A stretch of 64,000 nucleotides of DNA from Tetraselmis striata (Eukaryota; Chlorophyta; Chlorodendrophyceae; Chlorodendrales; Chlorodendraceae), in contig VCJN01001014.1 of NCBI GenBank assembly GCA_006384855.1, forward strand, positions 62,001-126,000. Reading direction: 5' to 3'. Below are positions 42,434-54,699 of this stretch, one piece after another. Numbering within the stretch: position 1 is the first letter of the stretch; each line of letters opens with the position of its first letter. Below the pieces are notes generated by a model. The model worked only from the letters and a program-made list of their open reading frames with translations. It searched no databases and was not told where the DNA came from. A program made the position numbers and the translations under genes.

Positions 42434-45400
42434 GGGCTAGGGATGCTGAGAGCAGCTAAAGGGCACCCGGGGGCGGGGCAAGAGGGAGCAGGGCCAATGA
42501 TTGTGGAAGAGCGGGGACCCGCTTGCCTGCCATCGTATTATATATTGCACAATATCTCTTGCTGCACTGATATCTCACATCACTAGCTTAGCTATAGAAA
42601 TCCCCCCCCCCCCCCCCCCCTCCCCCGCATCGCGTACGCAGAAGCCTGGGTATACGCATCAACTGCCCGCCGGGATGAGAAAGTGGTATTGGTAGTGTGT
42701 CTGCGGGGGGTAGGGGGGGCGAAAGAGCTGCCAATTGCTGCCAAGCTGGTGCGTTACATTGAGGCAGGCGCTGGGGCTCGCCTCAGAGCATTGTCTAGTG
42801 CCTATGCGGCTGCGCCGCCTCCGCCGCATGCAGACTCTCCGGGCTCACCAGCACCGCCACCTCAGTCATGCGGCCCTGCATCCCGCAGCCCGCCGCCGCC
42901 AGCCAGATCAGAGGTATCCAGAAGCCAGTGGTGGGGTTGTTGCGGCATGACCGCATAGTTTTCAGGGGCTGCCCTCCACAGCTTGTTATGCATCCCTTTC
43001 CGCCGATTCCGCCGTATGCGCTGTCTCGGCTCCTCACCGCTGTCTCTATTGTCCCCGCCCTCCGCTGACTCGCTGCCTGACTCATCCCCCGCATCACAGT
43101 CCTCCTCGTCAGCACCGTACTTGCGCTTTCTGACGTTGTACCGGTGCTGATACAACTTCGACTGGGCATCGCGCGCTGCATGGTTAATATGCTCCGCTGA
43201 TATCTCGGCAGCCGACAGCCGCGGATGTAGCTCAACCGTCTCGCGGTGTTGCACCGCTGCGGCCCTCAGCTCCTCACCCTCCATGCGACCTTTGTGGTCA
43301 ACGCGTCCGCCATTGACACAGCGGTTGCCAGCTGCGTCACCGGGCGAGGCGCCCGTCCGCCATGTTCAACAGGCGGCAGCTGGGGTGGCTTGCCGGCTGC
43401 GGCCCGTAACCAAGAGTCATGTTGCTTGTGAACAAACGCACGTAGTATTTGTTCGATAGTTCTGTGGGTGCGTTCAGTTTGACCGTCAGTCTGCGGGTGG
43501 TAAGCGCTGGAAATATTTAGCTTAGTTTGCAGAGCTGTAAACAATGATTCCCAGAACACTGAAGTAAACATGGGATCTCTGTCAGAGATGATACATCTGC
43601 TGAGACCATGGTGTGTAAATATTGTCCAAATATTATCTGGCCACCTGTGTCGCAACAATCTCAATATTGCATGGCACAAAATGTGACTGTTTGGTGAATG
43701 TACCAACAAACGTAGCAATAGCATCGTAGCCATCCACCTCAGAAAAGTTGGTTATAAAATCCATAGAGATTATCTCCCAAGGCTTGGTTGCCTTTGGCAA
43801 GGGAAACAAACAACCATAAGGCTTGGTGGTAGCTGCTTTGATTCTAACGCAAGTATCACAGTGTTTGCAGAAATGCTTAACTGTGGTATTCATACGTGGC
43901 CACCAAAACATACGCAATATGTTGGCAAGGGTGCGGGTATGGTTGGGGTGTCCATTACCAACATGATACTCCTCAATGATGAGTTTTCTCAATTCAGAAT
44001 CATTGGGTATACAGACCTTATCTGCCATGTAGTAGAGACCATTAGTCTCATCCTGCCGCACACCGTTAGGGGTGCGTCCATGGCTGTAGGCAACATCAGT
44101 GATGTAGGCAGCTTTGATCTTGTTGATCAGCTTGCTGTCAATATGCAAGGCGGACATTGCTGACAAATAGTCCTGCAATTGTTCGAGGTCAGCTTCGACC
44201 AACTGGTTTTCATATTCAGTCAATGCATAGTGCAGGTCAGGGCGGCGAGAGAGGGCATCGGCCTCATTGTCAGCGTCTTTGCGATATACTATCTGCAACA
44301 CAGGTTCATTAGTCTGTGGGTTGACTGCCATGTATGGTGAAATCTCATGTAACCATAGGGCATGGCGTCTGCCTAGTCCTTCCTGTGTGGGCAAATGCCT
44401 CAATGTGGCATGGTCAGTTATAACTATAATACGGCGACTGCCTTCCAAATAGCAGCGCCATTCCTTCAGAGCACATACCACACCCAAGAGCTCTTGGTCA
44501 TAGGTGGGATAATTCGTCTGTGCAGCCTGCAATGTCTTTGCATAACAGCCGCAGGGGTGTAAGTGGCCATCAACATTCACCTTGAGCAGAACTGCACCTA
44601 AGGCATTTTTGCTGGCGTCAATAGCCACTAGAAACTCAGCATCTTTGCCGGTGACATGGCTTACCAGCACTGGGGACTGGCACAAGGCTTGTTTCAGTTT
44701 TACAAATGCAGCTTGGCATTCAACTGTCCAATCGAATATATTATCCTTTTTGGTGAGGGCATACAAAGGTGCTGCAATAGCGGAATACTTGCGCACATAG
44801 CGTCGGTAAAAATTGCAGAAACCAAGATATTGTTGGACATTCTGAACGGTCTTAGGCCTGGGCCAATCCTGAACAGCCTCAATTTTATTAGGCGAGGGTC
44901 TTAGGCCTGCCTGAGACACCATATGTCCGAGGTATTCGAGTTCATTCTTGGCAAACCAACATTTCTGTAATCGTAGTCTAATGTCATTAGACTCGAGCAT
45001 AGTAAGAGTTGTGTCCACATGTTGCAAATGTTCCTCAAGAGAGTTGCTAAAAATCAAGACATAATCCAGGTATACAAGTATAAAGGTCTGCTTGTGTGGC
45101 TGAAGTATAGATGTCATCAGGCGTTGAAAAGAGGAGGGAGCACTGGTGAGTCCAAATAACATTACTAGCCACTCGAATTTGACCGTAGACAGTTCTGAAC
45201 GCTGTCTTAGGAACATCAGGTGGATTAATCCGGAGTTGGTGATAACCTAATAAGGCGAGATCAAGAGCTGAATAGACAGTAGCATATCAAGTAATGCATC
45301 AGCAGGTGGAACGGGGAGCTCAACCTTTTCGGTGTATTTATTCAATTGACAGTAGTCAATGCACATGCGCAGACCGCCATTGGCCTTGCGGGCGAAGAGA

Positions 45401-46577
45401 ACATGAGCTGCATATGGAAAGAAGGACTCATGTATAAACTGTTTCTCAAGAAAAGAGTTCAGTTGTGTTCTTAGTTCCTCTGATTCTGCAGGGGACAATA
45501 TATATTTTCCTGCATGAACTTGAGGATCATGAACAAGAGGGATCTCATGATCAAGACCAGGGCGTAATTGTGGAAGGTTGTCAATTGGAGAGCATATTGG
45601 TTTATGCTTCCGCAATAAGTCTTTGATCTGAGCTGTATTTATTTTATTCTCTTTGACATACTTGGTGGTGGCAAAGTTCAAAGTAGCACCGTTGTCAACC
45701 AGTACTGAAGGATTTATATTAAATTCAGCACAGGTGGGGTGTAGCAGCAATAAATCATGATCAGACTTGCTGGTAGCAAAACAATTTTCTGCCATCATAC
45801 GTGACTGATGGGACTTCTTGGCTTCTAGTTTATACTCCTTACCTTGCTGCTCAGCCATGCATTTTCGCATGGACTCGCATTTGCATCATTTTTTGCACGG
45901 ATTTCATATGAGTCGATTTTTCCGACTTGCTTGGCTAGCTTGTTAGCTGCCACTTTGGCTTTGAAATGTTCTTTGTCCTGTTCGGACGCATGGCGGCATT
46001 ACCAAAAATGATTGGCCTTTTTGCCGCATTTGGCGCACTCACAAGAGAAGCTACTCTTTTTCGGTGGGCGACTGGGCAAGCTGTCCTGAGCAGAAGTGCG
46101 ACTCCGGGCAGGGCTGGTCGACGCTCCGTTGTTGCGCGACCACGGGTTTGGGAAGGTCGGCATGTGACGACGACCTGAATTCTCCTCGTAGTGACGCTTG
46201 TGGGTCTTGATGTTGGCTTGCCTCTTCTTGGCGCTCTCGACAGCGAGGCGGTGCTTCTCGTCGATAGCCGAGAGATGTCTGAAAAGCACTTCATGAGTCG
46301 AGACAGTCTCGTTGGCGTGGTTAGCCATCTTTTGTACCTCGGCTCTCTCGTGCTTGGGTATTGCCTGCAAAATACGCTGCACTTGCAAGTACTCAGGCAC
46401 AGCGAAAGGTTTATGCAAAAAAGCAAATGCAGCTTGTAGCTTGCGCTGCAAAATGGACACAACATGTAGCCATTTTGGGGTCGCTCGGCTTGACGCAGAT
46501 GTCACGCGTGTAGTCTCCGACGGTTGTCTGAATGCCGTTGGGAAAGGCTGCCTGGAAGAAAGCTTGCTTCCAGTCAT
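42434..46577 (-). mobile_element. Ty3/Gypsy element, broken
   Basis: Read on the minus strand from about 46.58 kb: a gag-like region ending in a CxxC knuckle (CECAKCGKKANHFW); an aspartic protease (VLVDNGAT); reverse transcriptase (LRMCIDYCQLNKYT, FGLTSAPSSFQRLM); RNase H; an HHCC integrase finger (HVGNGHPNHTR, CKHCDTC); integrase core words (DRDPMFTS, AYHPQTDGQTERTHR); and an acidic/basic C-terminal tail. RT-RNase H before integrase is the Gypsy order. It is broken in several places. No matching LTR pair was found; the last 0.4 kb (42434-42860) may be 3' LTR or untranslated sequence and is duplicated in X2. AT content is higher than in the neighbouring Copia elements. Confidence 0.88.
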
Positions 46578-48594
46578 GATAGCTGGTGAAGTGAGTCAGA
46601 ACCTCGCTCGCAGCCCATGACAATGTGAACCTAGAGCTCATGGTTGTTGAGCACCATTTGGTGAGTGTGAGCCGCGATAGAATCGGGCTTGAACTGTCGA
46701 CCGAGCCATGCTTCCATCTCAGGAACCCAAAGCTTGTTTCGGTCGGATCTCTTTATTTGTCGACGTTCTCCAGAAATGTTAGGGCTACGCCTAGCGACTA
46801 CCCTAGTACCACCACAGGACCTGCGACGCCGATATTATGGCCAAGCAATTGTACATGTACTCGTACAGTCATACTGCTGTACTGATAATTCAGCACGCGT
46901 ATTATTTAATACTGGTACGGCCACAACCAGACGCCAGCAATATTCCTTGAACATACAGTACGCGCTATAACTCCTTAATTATCAGAATTCTAGCTGCATA
47001 TCCGCGGTGCCGAGTCGGACCGCTACAGGATAGATATGTATGCAATGCGACCGGCATATTGTAACAGATTACATTCTGCAATCAACTCAATTCGCCAAAC
47101 GCTACGAGTAGAGCCATGTTTCACCAAGTACTGCCTCGAGTACTTACACCTCTTCTTGACCTGGCTATCGTCCTCGGGGTCTTGCTCGAGATCAGCATGC
47201 GCCTCAACTGGCGAGGGGAGCTTCCCTTTTCCGTAGGAGGCGGTGCGGGGCCCGTAGCAGGCGCATCACCACCGCCATCTCCGCCCGCCTCGTTGTCAAC
47301 GGGGCGGGGACTCGCCCATCCTTCTCACTGTCTTCGGGCAGCGGAAAGTTATCACACGGGGGTGGCAAGCGGTATGCTGGCGTTTGGAGAGGAGATCTCG
47401 TTGCAGCCGCAGCCCGCCGGGTGGTGATTCGGCATGCCCGCGCGCCGGATGCCTGGCAAGTGTCCGGGGTTCGAGCCAGCAGTAAAGCACTTATGTACAG
47501 CGGGTCAAAATACTAAAACGGGTGGCTCCGAGGGAGTATTTTGATGAAAATAGCCTCCCCGCCAGGCGCGGGAGTATTTTGAAATACAAAAATACTCGTT
47601 TCGGGGTGCTCACCGGTACTACCTTTTGTGGTTGAGGACCGCAACCGTAGTCTCGGGAAATCCGCTTTAACGGAGGTCTACATCTTCGCGGTGTTGCTGG
47701 CAATGCGCAACTTCCCTGGCGGTCCTTCCGCCCCGCCCAACCTCATGCTTCCTTCGTGGTCAGTCCGTTCATGCACTACGAAACTTTGTCGCTAGCCAAT
47801 CTGTTGAGTTCCGCCGTCACCTGTCGCGCACACGGCGGGGGCTATTGCAACGGCCCTCCGCTTGCGTGCATTCATGTATGGTACCCTGGGCGGCATTCTC
47901 TCTGCCGTTGTGCAGATGGCCAAGTCTGATGCGTGGGCTCGTGCCCATTCTGCATCTTCTCCTGCTACTGCTTCCACCTCGCAGTTGCTCTAGAGGACCT
48001 TTCCGATTGTCCTTTTCTGGTGATTTCCTGATATCGCCTTCTGCAGCTAGCTCATGTATTATTTTAAAGTACTCGTAAAAAAATTAATCGCGTCAGGGTC
48101 GCCGCGACACAGTATTTTAGAATTTTAATGAGAAAATACCAGAAAAATTACTCGGTAAATTGCGTAGTGGGCCTTAGGGCGCTGGGGTGTATCCGTCCAC
48201 GGCCATGCGCGCGCTCAGCGCGTCTCTGCCTGCAGCACGCGCGGGCGGAGCGGCGCGGCGGATGAGCGCTGCTTCTCGTCGTCAGCAGCAGTGCGCGCCG
48301 CACGTACACCACAACAATGCGCGCGACTGGTCCGCTGGTCGTGCTGTGAACGGCAGCCTCTCCTGTGCTGATGATGCACGTCGTCCGCCGCCACCAGTGC
48401 CAGCCACTCCACCCCTGAAGCTTCCCCGCCAGCGCAACGCAGCGCGTTCTCTAGCAGTAACAGGTCCCAGCGTCTCAACTGGGCGCCCTCTGGGCTTTTG
48501 ATAGCATAACGGCACCGCACCCCCACCTTGTCACGCTCCATTCAGGCAGTTCCTGCCAGTCCTCGACCCAGTCCTCCCTCCGTGGCACGGCACG
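46578..48594. other. Intergenic stretch between Gypsy and NTF2
   Basis: No gene is recognised. AT-rich patches (46.8-47.1 and 48.0-48.16 kb) alternate with GC-rich ones. Near 47500-47610 the words GGAGTATTTTG and AAAATACTC occur in both orientations. The last few hundred bases before 48595 should include the NTF2 promoter and 5' UTR; no clear TATA box was identified. Confidence 0.4.
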
Positions 48595-49759
48595 ATGGCC
48601 TCTCCCGAAGACGTTGGCAAGGTGATCCCCCAACTGCCATGCTGTGGTAGCTGTGCACAACCCACGGGGCCTGGAGCACGCCGCTCTTTAAAAGACCAGG
48701 GCGGGAGGGATCGCGGTTGGTCAGTCTGGCAGTAGCCGGCGTCGGTTTCACACGCCAATTCCGCACAGTCCCCACAGTAAGGGCTTGAACGGGGTGATGT
48801 GTGACCTCGTGGATGCCTACCACCTCATCTAGGCACGTGACAGTGTGGCGTGGTAACATTGTGGGCGCGCGGAACACCTTTGCGGTGTACAGCTTGGCAG
48901 CGGTCCTTCTTACCCACCGAGGGACTTGAGGCAACTCAGGGTGGCAGTGGTGGTGTCACTTCCAGCAGCAGCAGCGCTGGCAACAACCAGCAGGCATCGA
49001 GATCAACGTATGGCACATGCAAGATGTGATTTGAGCAATGCCGGCAAAGCTTGGTTGAAGTGTCTGGACTCCTGACATATTGGACCCAGTGTTGCGCATT
49101 GAGCTGGGAGCTCGTGCTCGTGCTAACACACTGTGCGGGCTGCACGCAGGCTTTTGTCTCGCACTACTACCAAACCTTCGACACCAACCGTGACGCTCTT
49201 ATCTCTCTCTACCAGGAGCAGTCAATGCTCACCTGGGAGGGCCAGCAATTCTCTGGTCCGCAGAACATCGTTGGAAAGTTCAAATCGCTGCCGTTTCAAC
49301 AGGTTCAGCATCAGGTCACTTCCATGGATTTCCAGCCTTCCATGTCAGGGGGCATCCTCATTCAGGTCAATGGGAAACTCATGGTACGTATGCACACATT
49401 ACGTAAGTTTGACCATGTTCCACGGCTTGCCCGCGCTTTGTACACTGCAAGGGGTCTGAAGCACGCTGTCCTTTGCGCCCAGACGGATGGCGAGAACCAC
49501 GCCCTTCAGTTCAGCCAGACATTCCATTTGATGCCAGTGAACAACAGCTTTGTTGTTACAAACGGTGTGTATGATCAGCCCGGCCCTCTGTGCTCCCGAA
49601 GCAAGCTGCGTACCTGTGTTCTGCATGGCAATCACCTCAAAGTCCAAATGACAGAACACACTATCCCCCTCCCCCCCCCCCCCCCCCCCCCCCTTGGAAC
49701 TGAGGAACTCCTTTATGTTTTGTGCAATTGCAGAGATGTTCAGGCTCTGCTATGGCTGA
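48595..49759 (+). CDS. NTF2: Nuclear transport factor 2 (NTF2), four exons
   Basis: NTF2 imports Ran-GDP into the nucleus and binds FxFG nucleoporins. Exons: 48595-48621 (MASPEDVGK), 49150-49383 (AFVSHYYQTFDTNRD... to VNGKLM), 49483-49564 (TDGENHALQFSQTFHLMP...VVTN) and 49734-49759 (EMFRLCYG, stop TGA). All three introns (528, 99 and 169 nt) are GT-AG and keep the frame. The product is 122 residues, the usual NTF2 length, covering the whole fold: N-terminal helices, the YxxxSMLTWEG-type segment, and the closing MFRLCYG strand. The start gives the standard short first exon before AFVxHYY. The third intron holds a long C-run (about 49667-49693). A TGTAA polyadenylation signal follows at 50105. 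It appears intact. Confidence 0.95.
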
Positions 49760-50104
49760 AATCATGCGGGTGGCCACAACATGAAAGCTGGCACGATCAG
49801 CATAGGGTCTGTGCCGTGGATGCTTTGGCAACTCCAATCAATGTCAGAATCGCCGGCGCAGTTTTGTGGCGCCTAACGAGCAACATACTAGTGGCGACAT
49901 AAATCAAATCAATATCCATTCCAGCAATATTTGCTGCCCTTTGCTCCCACTTCATCGCACGCAGCAATCCTGTTTAACACTCCAGCAATATTGAACGTAC
50001 CGGAATAATGTACCTTGGATGTGGTGATCTCGCTGCGGTAACCGCACAGCGTCGGGTGGAATTCCGAATTCTCGCCGAAAAACTAATGTTAACAATCCCG
50101 GTGC

Positions 50105-50109
50105 TGTAA
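50105..50109 (+). terminator. TGTAA polyadenylation signal, probable NTF2 3' end
   Basis: TGTAA is the characteristic poly(A) signal of volvocalean algae. This copy lies 345 bases past the NTF2 stop codon, on the same strand. The pentamer is common by chance, so it is only a plausible assignment. Confidence 0.45.
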
Positions 50110-51709
50110 CCTGTGGCTCTGAGGTGGTGGTGCCAATTTCTTAGTGACATTTTCTGGGGAGGGCGCCCTCAGGTGACGGGCCGAGGGCGCGACATGGCCG
50201 GAGTTTTGAGGTAGCGCTTTAGTTGACGGAACGATTCTTTCGTCAATTAACATTTGAAAGTTCATATGAAATTCGTCTAGTATTCGTCGTTTCGCAGTCG
50301 TAAACCCGCGATACCTTTAACATGCTCGGAATTCTAATAACAAGATTGCTGTGCACTGCTTGACACATATGCACATGCACATGCACCTGGGGTACGTAAG
50401 TAGGGAAGCGCTCAATCATCACAACTGGGCCGGCAGGGGCATTCACCGCCTCTACAGACACCATGGCAGACGCACCAGGCCAGTCCACAATAACGTGTCA
50501 CGTCACTCTTGGAGGATCCCCGTCAATGGCCGGCTGCAGCCGTGCTTTACACTTCAGTAGGCAGTTTCGATTTAATGTTATGTTTTAGTACTCTACGTTC
50601 CGGAGAAACAGAGGGGGGGGGGTCTTTATTATCCAGGCCAGACATACAGCAGCTTAGCAGCATCATAGCACTACATGGAGGGGTGGATAGGCCACCATAT
50701 GGATAGTTTGTCATGATGCTGACTGTAATATGGTGATGGTTCCAAAAAGTGCCCCACCCCCTCTCCATTTTATGCTTGCATATGGCAGGGAACACCCTTC
50801 TGCACACAGCCATGCATTGAAACCATTTAAAAAAATCGTGCCATTTGTAGTTATTATGCAATTTTGGGCATGTTCTACTAAGTGCTGTGAGATCAACATA
50901 AATAAAGTAGAGGGGCGGGGGGTGGAAACAGAGGAGGGGGGGGGGGGGGGGTCTAAAACATAAAATTAAATCGGACCTGCATTCTGAGAGGGTTCCCACT
51001 TTGCCATAGCAACGCCTACTGAGAGTCAAATGCAGTCTCATCGCTTTCTATGGATGCGATGTCATCTCCCATTCTGGGGAACTCACTTTGCACCAAGTAG
51101 CATCCACTTCCTCGGATCATCGCTGTACACAATGAAAATAAACACACGAGGGCTATCGCTTTCCACACATCGCCTCGCGGCCATGTTCAACCCCTGAAAG
51201 TGAGTGATTTGCCTGCCTGGATGTATCTCTTAACCAAGTTCCGTGCAATATTCACAATCTTCTCCATGCTCCTTTTGCAAGCGATGCTCCCCTCCACGCC
51301 CTTGACTTGCCTTATGTCGAATCGTCACATGTGTAAGGATTAAATGGGTGTAAAAGGTCCGGGTGCAGGGGGAGGGGGTGCACATGACAAGTCATTCCCC
51401 AATCAGGCTACTTGGTAGTGGTGTATTTCTACCGTGCTATGGTAATGACAGTACTGGACACAACACATCCCACATTCCTCATCATGACTGGCAGTCAGAG
51501 CTAGAATATCAGTTATTCCCACATGCACTATTTATGCTATGAGTAGGGCTGCGCAGGTTGAGATGCCAGTGCCATTCCATGCAAACTGACATGATATGCT
51601 GAATTGAATCCACTACGGTGAAGAAGATCCAAAATTGCTACCATAGCCAAGCAACATGAATTGCAGGATGTGGAGATCACCGCAACAGTGTATAAACACA
51701 GTGAATCAA
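50110..51709. other. Intergenic stretch, nothing recognised
   Basis: No coding region was supported on either strand. It contains a G-run at about 50931-50951 and several AT-rich patches. It separates the convergent NTF2 and secreted-protein genes. Confidence 0.5.
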
Positions 51710-51714
51710 TTACA
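51710..51714 (-). terminator. TGTAA polyadenylation signal of the secreted-protein gene
   Basis: TTACA on the plus strand reads TGTAA on the minus strand, about 250 bases beyond the stop codon of the 51965-52786 gene. This is a normal algal 3' UTR length. Confidence 0.5.
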
Positions 51715-51964
51715 AAGCTCACCCTTTATTCTCACCTTGATCCAAGCACAGCACTGAATTGCATACTTTGCAGCCCGTGAGAGTCAAAGATCCCATATGA
51801 AATGCATCCGTTATGTGTCAAGGGGCGCTCGCGCAAATACAAGCAAACGGACACACAACGTGTACGTGCGTGCGCACCCATCGTGTGCCGGCTTTTGAGT
51901 GGACGCTAGAACCTTCAAGAATGGGGGACGCGGCAAATCCGTACTCTCACAGGGCCAACCCCGC

Positions 51965-52786
51965 TTATATACCCCAGTTGAAGCTCGCGAATGGATCGAC
52001 TGGAGTGTTCGAGTCTCCGACGCTGTTGGTCAGAGAAATGACGAGCTTCCCGTTTTGAGAGCGTGAAACGACATCGGTGTTGGTGTCAAGGTCCTTGTTG
52101 CTTCCAGCGACGGTGGTCTCTACGTCTAGACCGATATCAAGTGCCGAGTCTGCGTTGAAAGCTCCGATCCGCTGCGCTCGCTTCCTCACAAAGTACCGCA
52201 GCACAACGTCGGTGTCGTCCGTCTGCACAGAGGCCTTGTATCGACCGGTGGCCTGCCATGCCCAGTTGCCGCACAGAGTCTTCACGTTGCGGTCGCGGGT
52301 GACGTCTGTCTCGCCCTCGAGGCCGTCGGTGACGATTGAAGCGCCGCCGCTTCTCTCACCGGGCTTGAGCATGACCAGGACGATCGGACGGACCTCCAGC
52401 CCAGGGCGCACGTAAAACTCATACTGCTTGCCGCGACTAGCCTCGCGACCGATAGGGCGGTCGTCGGTAATGCTAAACGTCTGATACACCTCACGATCGG
52501 CCAGGGTGCAAGTGGGGTTGTCGGGGTCAAGGACCAGCGGTTCGAAGTCGGCCGCAATAATGTCGTCCACTGCTTGAGCGGGCGCGGCTGTGACGTCTGG
52601 CACGGAGATATCGACAGCTTGATCAACGTTATTCTGCTCACCGCGGGCAAACACGTTCTTGAAGGCAGCGTCCAAGGACTGGTCGTTGCGGACCTCCTGG
52701 GAGAGCCTACGCGCCTGACTAGTGCCGCAGACCAGTACAAGCAGCAGGGCCGCGAGAAGCGGCCGTGCGAAAGCGGGCGCCGCCAT
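51965..52786 (-). CDS. Secreted protein of unknown function, single exon
   Basis: 273 codons from ATG 52786 (MAAPAFARPLL) to TAA at 51965. An upstream in-frame GTG gives three more codons but no ATG. Residues 1-22 form a signal peptide: a basic/hydrophobic stretch ARPLLAALLLVLVCG followed by TSQA, with cleavage likely just before RR. The mature part has an acidic linker (residues 40-80), then a compact region with two cysteines (CTLADREVYQTF and TLCGNWAWQA) that could pair, and ends in DPFASFNWGI. No family is recognised and no membrane anchor is seen after the signal. GC-rich codon use looks like that of a host gene. The absence of introns is less usual in this lineage. It could be a cell-wall or extracellular-matrix protein, which is a guess from location only. 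Confidence 0.75.
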   Translation of the reverse strand: MAAPAFARPLLAALLLVLVCGTSQARRLSQEVRNDQSLDAAFKNVFARGEQNNVDQAVDISVPDVTAAPAQAVDDIIAADFEPLVLDPDNPTCTLADREVYQTFSITDDRPIGREASRGKQYEFYVRPGLEVRPIVLVMLKPGERSGGASIVTDGLEGETDVTRDRNVKTLCGNWAWQATGRYKASVQTDDTDVVLRYFVRKRAQRIGAFNADSALDIGLDVETTVAGSNKDLDTNTDVVSRSQNGKLVISLTNSVGDSNTPVDPFASFNWGI

Positions 52787-53508
52787 GACGCTCACTACCC
52801 TGGAACGTCGGAGCTCCTGTTGCTACCGTCTGCCTCAGCGAAGCTCTGCTAGGACTGCGATGGTGCGCTGCAGTAGCAGTCAGAGGCTAGACTGGCTCAG
52901 TTGCGGAGCGTCGAAGGGTGGTTTCTGCGCTGACAGCGACGTGGTTTCCGCGGTACGAGCTGCCGCTGTCGACCCGTCGGCACCTGAGAACGCGAGCAGG
53001 CGCGGGGAAACGCCTCTACCGCCGCGACGCGACGATTGGCGGGGCTGCGCAATTCTGAACTACATCCGGCTGTATGTTGCTGCAGTATAGATAGCGCCTA
53101 TTTGAGCTGTACTATATTTCGAGGGGCGCAGTCCAACGGTGCCGGCAACATAAGCGGCTCCTCCTACGCCGAGCGGCAGAAGTAGTCGCTATTGAGTATC
53201 TCATGAGGATCCTTAGCGACTACAGTACATCAAAAATAGGATTAATCCGCCTGCGCTGATGATGACTGCTTGCGGAAAATCGGAGTGATACGACGCGCCG
53301 CCAGGTACGCATGCCGCCAAGTGCCAGTAGAGGGTACCTAAATATGTGCGCGGCTGTAGTGCCGGCAATACGGTACGGTACGACCGGTGCTGGCGCGCGC
53401 GTCACTTTCTTAATCCATCAGCAGCAATTTGATCGTTTTCGCAATTATTTTCGTCAAATTTTCATCGCAATTTGTCCAGGCAGATGACATCCTAGCCAGA
53501 GCCGCCGA
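52787..53508. other. Upstream region of the secreted-protein gene
   Basis: No gene is recognised. Somewhat GC-rich sequence up to about 53.07 kb probably includes the 5' UTR and promoter. A small hairpin at 53182-53223 has 10-bp ends GTAGTCGCTA/TAGCGACTAC, the same ends as the element at 63821-63906. Confidence 0.4.
53182..53223. repeat. 42-bp hairpin with GTAGTCGCTA ends
   Basis: Ten-base inverted ends GTAGTCGCTA (53182-53191) and TAGCGACTAC (53214-53223). It may be a minimal remnant of the MITE-like sequence at 63821-63906. Confidence 0.5.
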
Positions 53509-54427
53509 AAACCATGGTCGGAAATCGAAAAACCACTGGTCGACCATGGTTTTTTGGTTAACGATGGTCGACCATGGTCACGACGAAGACCACCACAATC
53601 CAGCCGTGGCGGGCGGGCAATGAGCTTACGGGATAGTTTTAGCGGTTGTAATGTGGATCTAGCAACGGGATAAATCAATTTAGACGGTTAGCGCGCGCGC
53701 GGTGGGAGTCGGCCGCGCGCGCAGTGGGGGGCGGCAAGTGCGCATCCCGCCCAGAGATTCCAGAATCTGCCATCCGCCCGTCAGAACCAGAGCCCCCAGC
53801 AGCCGCCCGCCAGCCGGGCAGCCGGGCTACGGTCTACGGGTGTGCGCAGACTCGCACCGAGCACATCGGCACGCGCTTTAGCACGATGCGAAATCCGCCA
53901 CATTCAGCCACTAGCCGCCCAGGCCACGCCAACTCTCCAACTCTCCAAGATCCTTACATCATCCCGTTGCCTGCGATGGCCAGCCCCAGCTATGGCAGGC
54001 ATCATTCCCACTGCAATTGGGTATGTATGCACCCCAACCACATCCACAAATCCAACACGTGCGTAACGTGTTTGCTGATGTTCAGCAACTATTGTTTGCA
54101 TCTGCTGCTGCTGCTGCCACAGCGGGCTCAGACACCGGAGAATCTAGTACTGATCTTGCCGGACATAGCGCCGGCGTGCCCAAGCCTGCAGAAACACGTG
54201 CGGGGTGTTGGACTGTTGGCAGTAAATGAGACATGCATGCCTCTTATCATCAAAAACCATACCGATTAGCATGTGCCTAGAACTGCAATGTTATTAGATG
54301 CACAACTGAACCAACATTATTGCATTATAAACATAACTTTGAGGCTATACACAAGAAAAACCATGCGTGCCGAAAAAACTTAAAAACCATTGTCGACCAT
54401 GCATGGTTAACCATGGTTTAACCATGC
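53509..54427. repeat. Diverged direct repeats rich in GGTCGACCATGG
   Basis: Two clusters of about 70 bp (53509-53579 and 54356-54427) share, in the same order, ACCATG..., AAAAACCA.TGTCGACCATG-like and GGTTAAC-like words. Both are full of the palindromic motif GGTCGACCATGG or its variants. They flank about 0.8 kb with no recognised gene and may be the ends of an unidentified element. Confidence 0.45.
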
Positions 54428-54699
54428 TGCGGCGGCGCAGCTTTGATCCTAGCCACTACTACAACTGCCGGGGAGACACTCTATTTACCCGGCATCAGCT
54501 GACGATATAGGTCGCTACTGATACTGTATGGATACCTCCACTAAGAAATGCTTTTTTCTCGACCCCATGACAGGTTTGGCAATAACAATGAAACCCTTGT
54601 TGTGTCTCAAAATTTAGTGTGATCCCGGTCCTCTTGGGTCATCACTCTTACACCTGAGGCTAATTATTGCACTGTTTGTTATAAAAAGGCTAGAGAGAA

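Noticed and set aside
47430-47500. tRNA-like GGTTCGAGCC motif
   Set aside because: No T-stem pairing or acceptor and anticodon arms could be formed around it.
48542-48934. Minus-strand ORF of 130 codons with weakly PRELI-like words
   Set aside because: It overlaps NTF2 exon 1 and intron 1 in antisense, and the resemblance did not extend to the rest of the domain.
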